A DNA stretch of 64,000 nt, taken from Parerythrobacter_A sp963799315 (GTDB taxonomy: Bacteria; Pseudomonadota; Alphaproteobacteria; Sphingomonadales; Sphingomonadaceae). The stretch is taken from contig CAWCWP010000001.1 of the NCBI GenBank assembly GCA_963799315.1, positions 310,001 through 374,000 on the forward strand. Direction: 5' to 3'. A program made the translations under genes and the position numbers. The notes beneath the pieces are model-generated. The model was not told where the DNA came from and made no database searches. It worked only from the letters and a program-made list of their open reading frames with translations. This document shows, piece after piece, positions 35,959 to 46,126 of this stretch (its first letter is position 1; each line of letters opens with the position of its first letter).

Positions 35959-36816
35959 TCAGCCTTCTTCGCGCGGCGCGGCGTAGCGGACCGGCACGAC
36001 ATCGTGCCTGAACGGGCGCAGCGGCTGGCCCCGCACGGTGAGTAGCGCGGCTTCGATGGCGGCGCGGGCGCGAGCGCCGATGGCCTTGCGGCCGCGGAAG
36101 TCTTCGGGGCTGAACGGTTCGAGATAATGCAGTTTCAGCGGGAAGCTGCCCTTGCGCGACAGCACGCGCTTTGCGTTGTTGAGACCGGTTTCGTCGCCGA
36201 TCCAGCCAATATCCTCGCCAACTGCGACGCCGTAATCCACCAGCACCGGCTGCACCATCACGCCGGGCGGCGGGGGTTCCAGCACGCTGAGCATGCTGGT
36301 CTTGAACGGCAGCAGCGATTGCCCGTCGGTGGTGGTGCCTTCGGGGAAGACAGTCACCGACCAGTTGTCTTTCAGCGCCACCCGCAGCGCGTCGATCTGT
36401 TCGGCCACGCCCAGCCGGTTTTCGCGCTTCACGAAGACGGTGCGGTTCATCCGGCACAGCCAGCCGATGACCGGCACTTGGCTCAGCTCGTACTTGGCGA
36501 CGAAAGCGGTGCCGCTCGCGCCTGCGCTGGCGAGGATGTCGATCCAGCTGACATGGTTGGAGACGAAGAACACGTCGCGGCGCAGCGGCGTGCCGATCTT
36601 CTCCACCCGCGCACCGGCGACCCATGCGGTGTAGCGCAGGAACAGCATCGGGATGGGCGAGCCATAGGCGAAGGCGCGCCAGATATAGTGCAGCGGCACG
36701 AAGACCAGCAGCAGCGCCAGCAGCGCGATCAAACGGAAAGCGAACCGCAGCCACCCAGCCACCGATATCGGCGTGCTTTCACCCCGTTCTGCGGCGGCGC
36801 GCAGGTCCGGCGTCAC
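35959..36816 (-). CDS. plsC: 1-acyl-sn-glycerol-3-phosphate acyltransferase
   Basis: PlsC makes phosphatidic acid at the inner membrane. An N-terminal hydrophobic segment (LIALLALLLVFVPLHYIW) is followed by the acyltransferase motif FVSNHVSWIDILAS (NHxxxxD) and VFPEGTTTDGQSLLPFKTSM. It is 285 residues. Its start overlaps the fur stop by four bases (ATGA). The order fur-plsC-miaB-phoH matches other alphaproteobacteria. Confidence 0.93.
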   Translation of the reverse strand: MTPDLRAAAERGESTPISVAGWLRFAFRLIALLALLLVFVPLHYIWRAFAYGSPIPMLFLRYTAWVAGARVEKIGTPLRRDVFFVSNHVSWIDILASAGASGTAFVAKYELSQVPVIGWLCRMNRTVFVKRENRLGVAEQIDALRVALKDNWSVTVFPEGTTTDGQSLLPFKTSMLSVLEPPPPGVMVQPVLVDYGVAVGEDIGWIGDETGLNNAKRVLSRKGSFPLKLHYLEPFSPEDFRGRKAIGARARAAIEAALLTVRGQPLRPFRHDVVPVRYAAPREEG

Positions 36817-37256
36817 GGGGTGGAAGGCTCGGTCCGGTCGGGCCGGTCCAGCTTCACGCCGTACAGTTCCATGCGGTGATCGACGAGGCGATAGCCCAGC
36901 TTCTCCGCGATCACTTTCTGCAAGGCTTCCAGTTCGGGATCGACGAATTCGACCACGTCACCGCTTTCGACATCGATCAGGTGGTCGTGATGCGCTTCGG
37001 GTGCGGCTTCGTATCGGGCGCGGCCATCGCCGAAATCGTGCCGGTCCAGAATGCCGGCCTCTTCGAACAGGCGGACGGTGCGATAGACGGTGGCGATGGA
37101 TATCTTGGGATCGACCGCACTGGCGCGTTCATGCAGCTTTTCCACATCGGGATGGTCGTCGCTTTCGGACAGCACCCGCGCGATGATGCGCCGCTGTTCG
37201 GTGATGCGCAGGCCCCGTTCCGCGCAAAGCTGTTCCAGATCGATCCGCTGTTCCAA
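36813..37256 (-). CDS. fur: Fur family ferric uptake regulator
   Basis: This 147-residue metalloregulator has a winged helix (LRITEQRRIIARVLSESDDH; PKISIATVYRTVRLFEEAGI) and a dimerisation domain with the metal-binding segment EAHHDHLIDVESGDVVEF. The Fur family C-x2-C zinc motifs are absent, as in several alphaproteobacterial Fur/Mur proteins. It may sense iron or manganese. Possible target boxes are noted at 48747 and 49097. Confidence 0.92.
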   Translation of the reverse strand: MEQRIDLEQLCAERGLRITEQRRIIARVLSESDDHPDVEKLHERASAVDPKISIATVYRTVRLFEEAGILDRHDFGDGRARYEAAPEAHHDHLIDVESGDVVEFVDPELEALQKVIAEKLGYRLVDHRMELYGVKLDRPDRTEPSTP

Positions 37257-37285
37257 CCGTCAAAGTCCCCACGATGCGATGCGCC

Positions 37286-37326
37286 AAAAAGAAAACGCCC
37301 CGCAGCCTGTAAAGGCGCGGAGCGTT
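37286..37326 (-). terminator. Rho-independent terminator after mucR-like gene
   Basis: Read on the minus strand, AACGCTCCGCGCC, a TTTACA loop and a complementary arm ending GGGGCGTT are followed by TTCTTTTT. It lies just downstream of the MucR-type gene and upstream of fur, so fur needs its own promoter or readthrough. Confidence 0.75.
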
Positions 37327-37361
37327 ATTCTCAAGGTGGCGGGGTGGAAACCGCCTGCGGC

Positions 37362-37802
37362 TTACGCCTTTTTCTTGCGAGGCCCGCGACCTTCGCCGGG
37401 CTTGCGACCCAGGCCGATCTTCTTGGCCAGTTCGCGCCGCTTTTCGGCATAGTTGGGGGCGACCATCGGGTAATCGGCGGGCAGGTTCCAGCGCGCGCGA
37501 TACTCTTCCGGCGTCATGTCGTAATTGGTGCGCAGGTAACGCTTGAGCATTTTCAGCTTCTTGCCGTCTTCCAGGCACACCAGATAATCCGGCTTTACCG
37601 AAGCGCGGACCGATACGGCGGGGTCGGGGCGGACTTCTTCTTCCTCGACGTCATGGCCCAGTTCGGCCAGTGCGCCATAGACGTTCGTGATCAGCGCCGG
37701 CACATCGTCCACCGAAACATCGTTATTGCTGACATGCGCCGCAACGATATCCGATGTCAGCGTGATAAGCGTTTCGGAGATATCCATTTCAAGTTCATTC
37801 AT
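37362..37802 (-). CDS. MucR family transcriptional regulator
   Basis: This Ros/MucR-type zinc-finger regulator has 146 residues. The N-terminus is acidic and helical (MDISETLITLTSDIVAAHVS), and the C-terminal DNA-binding part is YLVCLEDGKKLKMLKRYLRT, then NYDMTPEEYRARWNLPADYP and APNYAEKRRELAKKIGLG. Only one Cys of the usual zinc finger is present (the Cys-Asp-Cys pattern varies in this family). It controls surface, motility and cell-cycle genes in relatives. A good terminator follows. Confidence 0.92.
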   Translation of the reverse strand: MNELEMDISETLITLTSDIVAAHVSNNDVSVDDVPALITNVYGALAELGHDVEEEEVRPDPAVSVRASVKPDYLVCLEDGKKLKMLKRYLRTNYDMTPEEYRARWNLPADYPMVAPNYAEKRRELAKKIGLGRKPGEGRGPRKKKA

Positions 37803-37938
37803 TGTTCTTTTTCCTCATCTGGCAACCCGTGCTATATTATTGGCTGCTTGATTTGGCTTTATACACAATAGACGAAATGGCTCAAGTCTAGCGTTCCGGT
37901 ACTGTATTGTTTTGCCGCTCGATTGACAGTCAACGGTG

Positions 37939-38379
37939 TCATAATTCGCGGGCATAGGTGATGGCGTCCAGTCGTTCGCCGTTTGCCAGTGTATAATAGC
38001 GCGCGCGGCGTCCGATCGTCTTGAAGCCCATCGCGTGATAAAGTTGAGCTGCCGGATTGTTTTCGCGCATTTCGAGGAACAGGCGATCGGCCCCGCGTGC
38101 GCGCGCCTGTTCGATGGCGTGCTGCACAAGTTCGCGCCCCACGCCGGTGCGGCGCATGGCGGGTAACACCCCGATCAGCAGAAGTTCTTCTTCCCCCGGT
38201 GCGGCGCGCACAAGCGTGAAACCGGCGGGCGTGCCGTCGCGTATGGCGAGGCCGTGATAGGTGTTGGGCGTGGCGAGCGAAGTGGCAACCTGCCGCCGGG
38301 TCCACGCCTCGCGCCAATGCGGGTCGAAGGCGTCCGCCATCACGGCCATGATCGCGTCTATCTCGGCGTCGGCAATCAT
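37939..38379 (-). CDS. rimI: GNAT acetyltransferase, ribosomal-protein-alanine type
   Basis: This 146-residue GNAT domain has motif A LLLIGVLPAMRRTGVGRELV (acetyl-CoA loop RRTGVG), LFLEMRENNPAAQLYHAMGF and RRARYYTLANGERLDA. Its coupling to tsaB (4-base overlap) identifies it as RimI, which acetylates N-termini (S18 in E. coli). Cytosolic. A weak spacer of 136 bases separates it from the MucR gene. Confidence 0.92.
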   Translation of the reverse strand: MIADAEIDAIMAVMADAFDPHWREAWTRRQVATSLATPNTYHGLAIRDGTPAGFTLVRAAPGEEELLLIGVLPAMRRTGVGRELVQHAIEQARARGADRLFLEMRENNPAAQLYHAMGFKTIGRRARYYTLANGERLDAITYAREL

Positions 38380-39014
38380 TTTTGTGGAGAGGCGGCTGCG
38401 ATGGGGCGCGCGTCTGGCGGGCGGCCATAGAGCGCGCCGACATCGCGGGTCAGGTCGTCCGGCGGAAGATGCAGCGTTTCGGCGGCGTCGGGAAGCAGGT
38501 CGAGCGCCTCGACAGCCTTGTCCAGTCCGGCAGCGTCCGCAAAGGCGTCCGCCTGATCGCCCACCACCGGTCCGCCCGCATATCGCGCAACGGCATCGGC
38601 TGGACTGAGCGATGCGCGTTCGCCCGCCGCCATGCCACTTGCATCAAATCCCTGCACGAACCATTCGCCGTGCCCGCCGGTCATGCACACCGTCAGCGCC
38701 ACCGCACCCGCACGTTCGCGTCCCATCGCCGCAACCAGCGCCAGTGTGGGATAGCCGCGCAGTTCCGCACCCCAGGCATAGGCCAGCGCGCGGGCGGTCG
38801 CGATGCCGATGCGCACGCCGGTAAAGCTGCCCGGTCCGCGCGACACGAGAATGCGGTCGGCACGGCCCCGGTCGGGCAGGTCGGCGATCATCGGAACAAG
38901 CCGCTCGGCATGGCCGCGCCCCAGCACGCGATGGTCATGCGCGACCAGCGTGCCATCATCGAACAGGGCGATGGAGCAGGCGGGCGTTGCGCAGTCTATC
39001 GCCAGCGTACGCAC
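38376..39014 (-). CDS. tsaB: tRNA threonylcarbamoyladenosine biosynthesis protein TsaB
   Basis: TsaB is the dimerisation partner of TsaD in t6A37 formation. The ASKHA-type N-terminus is RTLAIDCATPACSIALFDDG, with HAERLVPMI and RGPGSFTGVRIGIATARALA. It is 212 residues. Its 3' end overlaps rimI, the usual tsaB-rimI pair. It begins the minus-strand block that runs down to corC. Confidence 0.93.
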   Translation of the reverse strand: MRTLAIDCATPACSIALFDDGTLVAHDHRVLGRGHAERLVPMIADLPDRGRADRILVSRGPGSFTGVRIGIATARALAYAWGAELRGYPTLALVAAMGRERAGAVALTVCMTGGHGEWFVQGFDASGMAAGERASLSPADAVARYAGGPVVGDQADAFADAAGLDKAVEALDLLPDAAETLHLPPDDLTRDVGALYGRPPDARPIAAASPQK

Positions 39015-39029
39015 GCGCCCGACCCGGCT

Positions 39030-39638
39030 TCAGGCGAAGCGGTTGAACTTGGCGAATTCGGGGCGCGGGCTGCGGTCGAAAATGCTTTCCGGATCGCCAT
39101 AGCCGATGGAGCAGACCCAGTCCGCCTTGTGGCGCGGTGCATCGGCGAAGAATTCCTTCGTCACACCGTCCAGATCGACGCCCGACATCGGCCCGCAATC
39201 CAGCCCGACCGCGCGCGCGGCCAGCATCAGATAGGCACCCTGCAAGGCGGAATTGCGCTTGGCCCCTGCAATGCGTCCGTCCTCGTCGCCTTCGAACCAG
39301 CTTTTCGCATCGGTGTGGGGGAACAGCCACGGCAGTTCCTCGTGAAAGTCGATATCGTAACCGATGATGACCGTGACCGGCGCGGCCTTGATCTTGTCTT
39401 TGTTGCCGTCGTCCGCAAGGTCGGCCAGCTTCGCTTTCGCTTCGTCGGAGCGCACCCAGACGAACCGTCCGGGCTGCATGTTTGCCGATGTCGCGCCCAT
39501 CTTGGCAAGATCGTAGATCGCGTGGATCTGCTCGTCGCTCACCGGCTTGTCGAGCCAGCCATTATAGCTGCGCGCCTCGCGGAAAATCTGGTCGAGTGCG
39601 GCGCTGGACAGCGTGTTGTCGTGGAATTGGGTCGTCAT
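39030..39638 (-). CDS. Malonic semialdehyde reductase / nitroreductase (RutE-like)
   Basis: This FMN-dependent nitroreductase-fold enzyme (202 residues) has FREARSYNGWLDKPVSDEQI, MGATSANMQPGRFVW, SALQGAYLMLAARAVGLDCG and the C-terminal GYGDPESIFDRSPR. This pattern is that of RutE/HadB-like reductases, which reduce malonic semialdehyde or quinones. The rut operon is not nearby, so the substrate is unproven. The start at 39638 overlaps the nfuA stop. Confidence 0.9.
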   Translation of the reverse strand: MTTQFHDNTLSSAALDQIFREARSYNGWLDKPVSDEQIHAIYDLAKMGATSANMQPGRFVWVRSDEAKAKLADLADDGNKDKIKAAPVTVIIGYDIDFHEELPWLFPHTDAKSWFEGDEDGRIAGAKRNSALQGAYLMLAARAVGLDCGPMSGVDLDGVTKEFFADAPRHKADWVCSIGYGDPESIFDRSPRPEFAKFNRFA

Positions 39639-40213
39639 GCTGCGCGCACTTCCTGCACTTCGGGAACATAGTGTTTCAGCAGGCCTTCGATGCCGTGCTT
39701 CAGCGTGGCGGAAGAGGAGGGGCAGCCCGAACAGGCACCCTGCATGGTCAGATAGACCACCCCGTCCTTGAACCCGCGATAGGCGATATCGCCGCCATCG
39801 CCCGCCACGGCCGGGCGCACGCGCGTTTCCAGCAGCTCGTTGATCTGCGCGACGATGTCGGCGTCGTCCGGATTCTCGTCGACCACCATCTCCGCCTCGG
39901 CAGGAACGCTGATGCCCGCCGCCGTGCCACCGATGAACAGCGGGGCCTGACTGACGAAATGGTCGAGCAGGATGGCAACGACCTGCGGCTTCAGATCGGT
40001 CCAGCTGACGCCGGGCGCAGCAGTGACGGACACGAAATCGCCACCGAAGAAGACATTCACCACTTCGCCGATGTCGAACAGCGCCTTCGCCAGCGGACTG
40101 GCTTCGGCGTCTTCGGGATTGGCGAATTCGCGCGTGCCGGACGGCATAACCTGCTGTCCCGGCAGGAATTTCAGCGCGGCGGGGTTGGGCGTGGTTTCGG
40201 TTTCTATGAACAT
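39635..40213 (-). CDS. nfuA: NifU-family iron-sulfur cluster carrier NfuA
   Basis: NfuA delivers Fe-S clusters to apo-proteins. The N-terminal Nfu domain begins MFIETETTPNPAALKFLPGQ. The C-terminal NifU domain has RPAVAGDGGDIAYRGFKDGV and the cluster-binding GACSGCPSSSATLKHGIE (CxxC). It is 192 residues. It starts the pair nfuA-nitroreductase, divergent from the M16 peptidase. Confidence 0.94.
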   Translation of the reverse strand: MFIETETTPNPAALKFLPGQQVMPSGTREFANPEDAEASPLAKALFDIGEVVNVFFGGDFVSVTAAPGVSWTDLKPQVVAILLDHFVSQAPLFIGGTAAGISVPAEAEMVVDENPDDADIVAQINELLETRVRPAVAGDGGDIAYRGFKDGVVYLTMQGACSGCPSSSATLKHGIEGLLKHYVPEVQEVRAA

Positions 40214-40316
40214 GGCTCTTTATGTAGGCGGCCCGCCGCACTGCGGCAACCGCCCGTGCGCATTGGCAAAAACCATTCACTACTCCTTCACGGGACGCGC
40301 CCCTATATCCGCGCCC

Positions 40317-43300
40317 ATGACAGCTTTTCCGCGCGCGCTGCGTTTGCTTGCCCTTTCCCTGCCTTTTGTGGTGCTGCACACCGGCACGACCTGGCCACGA
40401 CACCGGCCACGGCACAGCAATCCTTCACCGATAGCGTGCTGGGGCCGCTGCCTGCCCCGCTACCCGAACCCCTGCCCGCTGCCGACTGCCTTGCAGACCG
40501 GCGACGAAACACCGTGGATCTACCAAGGCAGCGATGTGCCGCGCGACCCCGAATGGCTGTGGGGCAAGATGGACAATGGCCTGCGCTATGCCGTGCGCGA
40601 CAATGGCGTGCCGCCCGGGCAGGTCGCCATCCGCATCCTGATCGACGCCGGATCGCTGCACGAGCGCGAGGGCGAACAGGGCTTCGCGCATCTGATGGAA
40701 CATCTCAGCTTCCGCGAGAGCGACTATCTGGGGCCGGGCGAAGCGATCACGCGGTGGCAGGAGCTCGGCGCGACATTCGGCAGCGACACCAACGCCACCA
40801 CCAGCCCGACGCAGACGGTGTACAAGCTCGACCTGCCCGGTGCGACGCCCGCCTCGCTGGAAACCAGTTTTCGCCTGCTGTCGGGCATGATGCGCAGCCC
40901 GGTATTGAACGAGGCAAACCTGGCGGCGGAAGTGCCGATCGTGCTGGCCGAGAAGCGCGAGCGCGGCGGGGTGCAGGCGCGGGTCGGCGACCGGACGCGC
41001 GAAACGCTGTTCGCCGGACAACGTCTGGCCGAACGCATGCCGATCGGCACCGAAGCCACACTGCGCGGCGCGACGCCGGAAGCGATGCAGGCATTCCACA
41101 GCCGCTGGTATCGGCCCGACAACACGGTGATCGTCGTCGCGGGCGATGCGCCACCGCAGATCTTCGCTTCGCTGATCGAGAAGTATTTCGGCGACTGGCA
41201 GGGGCAGGGACCGCGCACTGCCGCGCCCGATTTCGGCGATCCCGTTGCGCCTGCGGATGCGGTTGTCGACACCGCTGGCGCGCCGCCGGTGGGCGAGGTT
41301 GCCGTGCTGGTCGAACCCGACCTGCCGCGCACGCTGACTTACGCAATCATGCGCCCGTGGCGGCAGGTGAACGATACCATCGTTTACAATGAAGGACTGT
41401 TGCTGGATTCGCTGTCGCAGGCGATCATCAACCGGCGGCTGGAATCGCGCGCGCGGGCGGGCGGATCGTTCCTGTATGCCACCGTGCAACAGGACGATGT
41501 CAGCCGTTCTACCGACGCGACGTTCGTATCCTTCGCGCCGCTGGACAAGGACTGGCGCGCGGCGCTGGCCGATGTGCGCGGGGTTATCGCGGACGCGGTC
41601 GCCAACCCGCCGACGCAGGCGGAAATCGACCGGGAGGCTGCCGAATTCGACGTGCAGTTCGCCGCCGGGGTGGAGCAGCGGCGGGTGATGGTCGGGTCCG
41701 ATCTTGCCGACAATATCGTGCAGGCGGTGGATATCCGCGAAGCGGTGGCCGCGCCAGAAGTGGTGCTGGACGTGTTTCGCGGCATGGCGGCAAAGCGCAC
41801 ACCGGCGGCGATACTGGCGCGGACCAGGGCGCTGTTTGCGGGCGATGTGGTGCGCGGAACCTATCTGACGCCCGCCGTTGGCGAGGCGGATGCTGGACGC
41901 CTTGCGCGCCGCCCTGCGCGCACCGGTCGAGGCCGATGATAGTGCAAGGCTTGTCGACCGGACATTATCCTTCGCCGACCTGCCGCCCATCGGCGAGCCG
42001 GGCACCATCGCGCAGCGCGGCACGGTCGGCCTGTACGAAATGGAGCAGGTCGATTTCGACAATGGCGCGCGCGCCCTGTTGTGGCAGACCGATGCCGAAC
42101 CGGGCCGCGTGGTCGTGAAACTGCGTTTCGGCGCGGGGCAGCGCGCGTTCGATGCGGATGAGGCTGTCTATGCCGGATTGGGCACGCAGGCGCTGATCGG
42201 CTCCGGCTTTGGCGAGCTGGGGCAGGAAGAGCTGGACCGGATCACCACCGGACGGCGGATGGGCTTCACGCTGGGTATCGAGGAAGACACATTTTCCTTC
42301 ACCGCACAGACGCGCGGCGCGGATCTGGCGGACCAGCTTTATCTGTTCGCCGCCAAGCTGGCGCAGCCGCGCTGGGATGCCAATCCGGTGCTGCGCGCAA
42401 AGGCATCGCAGCGCCTGACATTCGAGAGCCAGCAGGCCACCCCTGCGGGCGTGCTGGGCCGCGATCTGGACTGGTTGCTGGGTGATCGCGATGCGCGGCT
42501 GAAAGCGCCCGACCTTGCCGCAATCGACGCCGCCACGCCCGAAGGTTTCCGCGCCGCATGGGAGCCGCTGCTGGCGACCGGCGCGGTGGAAATACTTGTC
42601 TTCGGCGACTTCGAGAAGGACGCGGCCGTTGATGCGCTGACGAAAACCATCGGTGCCTTGCCGGAGCGTGCCCCGGTGTCGCCCGACGTACTGGCGCGCA
42701 GCCCGCGCTTCCCCGAACAGGCGGGCGCGCCCGTCATGCTGACCCATCGCGGCGATGCCGACCAGGCCGCCGTGGCGATGGCGTGGCAGACGGGTGCGGG
42801 CTTCGACGGGGTTCGCACCGCGCGCCAGATGCAGGTGCTGACCGACCTGTTCAACAACCGGCTGATGGACGCCCTGCGCGAACGCGCCGGTGCCAGCTAC
42901 GCCCCGCAAGTCGGCGCGAACTGGCCGCTGAACATGGAGAGCGGCGGCACCATCACCGCCATCGCGCAGCTCCAGCCCAAGGATGTGCGATGTGTTCTTC
43001 ACGCTGGCGCAGGGCATCGCGCGCGATCTGGCCACCGCGCCGCCATCGCAGGACGAACTGAACCGCGTCATCGAACCGCTGAACCAGGCGATCCGGCGCG
43101 CGTCCACGGGCAATACCTTCTGGCTGTTATCAGGTCGAGGGCGGAACCACCGATCCGCGCCGCTACGCCGCCGCGACCACGCTGTTGCAGGACTTCACGC
43201 AGATTACGCCGGACGAGTTGCAGGCACTGGCCGCGCGCTATCTTGCGACCGACAACGTGCTGAAAGTCGCGGTGGTGCCGGAAGAGGGGGCGGACCGCCG

Positions 43301-43358
43301 CCGCATCGCGCTGAGGCGGTTTCGGGTTGTGCATTGCGACCCCAATGCTGTTGGATGA
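40317..43358 (+). CDS. M16 family zinc metallopeptidase, about five frameshifts
   Basis: This insulinase-type two-domain peptidase has a signal-peptide-like start (RALRLLALSLPFVVLH). The zinc-binding inverted motif is FAHLMEHLSF (HxxEH), with the distal Glu in ANLAAEVPIVLAEKRER. A second M16 domain follows (FDNGARALLWQTDAE ... LFNNRLMDALRERAGASY). The sequence switches frame near 40380 (to AQQSFTDSVLGPLPAPLPEP), 40490, 41900, 43000 and 43130, and ends with EGGTTDPRRYAAA and VLKVAVVPEE. Corrected length is about 1,012 residues. It is likely periplasmic. Frame breaks this frequent in a single gene are best explained by sequence errors. Confidence 0.87.
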
Positions 43359-43400
43359 TCGCATGGTTATCCCGACAATAAAATACCAAGGCGATGCGAC

Positions 43401-44747
43401 GTGACGCAACAATGGCAACCCGATAGCTGGAAAGCGCACACTGCAAAGCACTTGCCCGAATATCGAGGACGCGGCGGAACTGGCGCAGGCCGAGACGACG
43501 CTGGCGGCCTATCCGCCGCTGGTATTCGCGGGCGAGGCGCGCGCGCTGAAGGCCGATCTGGCGCAGGTCGCGGCAGGCGAGGCGTTCCTGCTGCAGGGCG
43601 GCGATTGCGCGGAAAGCTTCGCCGAATTCCACCCCGACAATATCCGCGATACCTTCCGCGTCATCCTGCAGATGGCGGTGGTGCTGACCTTCGCGGGCAA
43701 GATGCCGGTCGTGAAGGTGGGGCGCATGGCGGGCCAGTTCGCCAAGCCGCGCAGCTCGCCGACCGAAACGCAGGGCGATGTCACGCTGCCCAGCTATTTC
43801 GGCGACAATATCAACGGCATCGCCTTCGATGCAGACGAGCGCCGCAACGATCCGCAGCGCATGGTGCGCGCCTATTCGCAGGCTGCCGCCACGCTGAACC
43901 TGCTGCGCGCCTTTGCCGGTGGCGGCTACGCCAATCTGCGGCAGGTGCACCAGTGGACGCTGGATTTCATGGGCCGCAGCCCGTGGGCCGAAACCTTTGC
44001 CAAGACCGCCGACCGCATCGGCGAGGCGCTGGATTTCATGGAAGCATGCGGCATCGACCCCGCGACCATGCCGCAATTGCAGGGCACCAGTTTCTACACC
44101 AGCCACGAGGCGCTGCTGCTGCCTTACGAACAGGCGATGACGCGGCGCGATTCGCTGACCGGCAACTGGTACGACACCAGCGCGCATATGGTGTGGATCG
44201 GCGACCGCACGCGCTTCGAGGGCAGCGCCCATATCGAATTCGCGCGCGGCATCGAGAACCCGCTGGGCATGAAATGCGGCCCGTACGCTGGAGCCGGACG
44301 ACCTGATCCGGCTGCTCGATACGCTGAACCCGGCGCGCGAGGCGGGGCGCATCACGCTCATCAGCCGTTTCGGGCACGACAAGGTGGAGGCCGGCCTGCC
44401 CCGGCTGGTCCGCGCGGTGGAGCGCGAAGGCCATGCCGGTCGTGTGGAGCTGCGACCCGATGCACGGCAATGTCGTGAAATCCGACAGCGGCTACAAGAC
44501 GCGGCCCTTCGACCGCATCCTGGCCGAAGTGCGCGGCTTCTTCGCGGTGCATCGCGCCGAGGGCACGCATGCGGGCGGCGTGCATGTCGAGATGACCGGG
44601 CAGGACGTGACCGAATGCGTCGGCGGCGCGGTGGCAATCACCGATGCCGCGCTGGGCGACCGCTATCACACCCATTGCGACCCGCGCCTCAACGCCGCGC
44701 AATCGCTGGAGCTGGCGTTCCTGCTGGCCGAGATGCTGAAGGAATGA
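43401..44747 (+). CDS. Class II 3-deoxy-7-phosphoheptulonate (DAHP) synthase, three frameshifts
   Basis: This enzyme is the first step of aromatic amino-acid synthesis (PEP plus erythrose-4-phosphate). It begins MTQQWQPDSWKAHTAKHLPE, the plant-like class II N-terminus. It has LLQGGDCAESFAEF, GRMAGQFAKPRSSPTE, GTSFYTSHEALLLPYE, GIENPLGMKCGP, SRFGHDKVE, then VVWSCDPMHGN and GGVHVEMTGQDVTECVGG. One extra base each near 43452, 44287 and 44430 breaks the frame; with the corrections the gene has about 447 residues and the stop at 44747. It lies between the M16 gene and the ergothioneine genes. Confidence 0.93.
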
Positions 44748-44871
44748 GAGCGCGAGCGCGCACGCGGTCGCCAACGCCGCCTAACATATGTGATCGTCTT
44801 TCGGCCCCGGGGTTTTCAACGGCGCCGATTTCCGTCAGCAAGGCAGCGCACGTCACGACAGGAGCTTCGCC

Positions 44872-46121
44872 ATGTCCCGCCCGCAGGCAGACACCGCACC
44901 GACCCGCCACGCTGGCCGCGCGGTATCGCGCAACCCGCGCGCTGACGGCGGCGCTGGCTGCGCCCCTGTCCGATGCCGATGCCACGCTGCAATCGATGGA
45001 GGATGCCAGCCCCGCAAAATGGCACCTGGGCCATACGACGTGGTTCTTCGAAACGTTCCTGCTGCGCGACCATGTGGCCGATTACCGGCTGCATGACGAG
45101 CGCCTGCCCTTCATCTTCAATTCCTATTACGAGGCCGAAGGCGCGCGGATCGACCGGTTTGCGCGCGGCCTGCTGTCCCGCCCGACCCTGTCCGAAATCG
45201 CGGAATGGCGCGAGGCTATCGACGACGCGATGGCACCCCTGCTCGACGATCCCGGAACTCGCCCCGCTGGTCGAGCTGGGCATTGCGCACGAACAGCAGC
45301 ACCAGGAACTGCTGCTGACCGATATCAAGCACGCGCTGTTCCAGAACCCGCTCGGTCCCGCCATGTTCGAAGCGGTGCCGACCACCAGGGCACCCGCCGC
45401 CGATACCGACCGCTGGGGCAGCCATCCCGGCGGCATCGCGCTGGTCGGCAACAATCGCGAAGGGTTCGCCTACGACAATGAAGGTCCGCGCCACCGCGTG
45501 CTGCTGGAACCGTTCGCCTTGCGCGAAACGCTGGTGACGAATGGCGAGTGGGAGGCGTTCATCGCCGATGGCGGATATGACGAACCGCGTCACTGGCTGT
45601 CGGATGGCTGGGCGTGGAAATGCCGCGAGGACATCATCGCGCCGCTTTACTGGCGGGAGGACGAACACTTCACGCACGCCGGATGGCAACCGCGCGACCG
45701 CCATGCGCCGGTCACGCATATCTCCTTTTTCGAAGCCGACGCCTTTGCGAGCTGGGCCGGTGCGCGCCTGCCGACCGAATTCGAGTGGGAAGCGTTTACG
45801 CGCAGCGGCGAGGGCGGGCGCTTTGCCCGCGATGGCGGCAACCAGCTGGAAAGCGCGCATGCCCCCCTGCCGCGCGGCGGCACCGCGATGTTCGGCGATT
45901 GCTGGCAATTCACCGGCTCCGCCTACCTGCCCTATCCGCGTTTCGAACCTGCCGCCGGGGCTATCGGCGAGTATAACGGCAAGTTCATGAGCGGACAGTG
46001 CGTGCTTCGCGGGGCAAGCTGTGCCACGGCGCGCGGACATTCGCGGGCCAGCTACCGCAATTTCTTCTACCCCCATCAACGATGGCAATTCACGGGCGTT
46101 CGCCTGGCAAAGGATATCTGA
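44872..46121 (+). CDS. egtB: Ergothioneine biosynthesis protein EgtB, two frameshifts
   Basis: EgtB is the non-haem iron sulfoxide synthase that joins hercynine with a thiol. The N-terminal DinB-like part has SPAKWHLGHTTWFFETFLLR and the iron ligands in GIAHEQQHQELLLTDIKH. The C-terminal FGE-sulfatase-like domain has FALRETLVTNGEWEAFI, ARLPTEFEWEAF and VLRGASCATARGH, then RNFFYPHQRWQFTGVRLA. Extra bases near 44918 and 45255 shift the frame. Corrected length is about 415 residues. egtD follows 5 bases downstream, giving a complete two-gene ergothioneine module (egtC and egtE are absent here). Confidence 0.93.
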
Positions 46122-46126
46122 CCAAT

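Noticed and set aside
266..46121. Programmed frameshifting as explanation of the many frame breaks
   Set aside because: Too many unrelated genes, no shared slippery site or stimulatory structure, and breaks fall at variable points in genes not known to use it.
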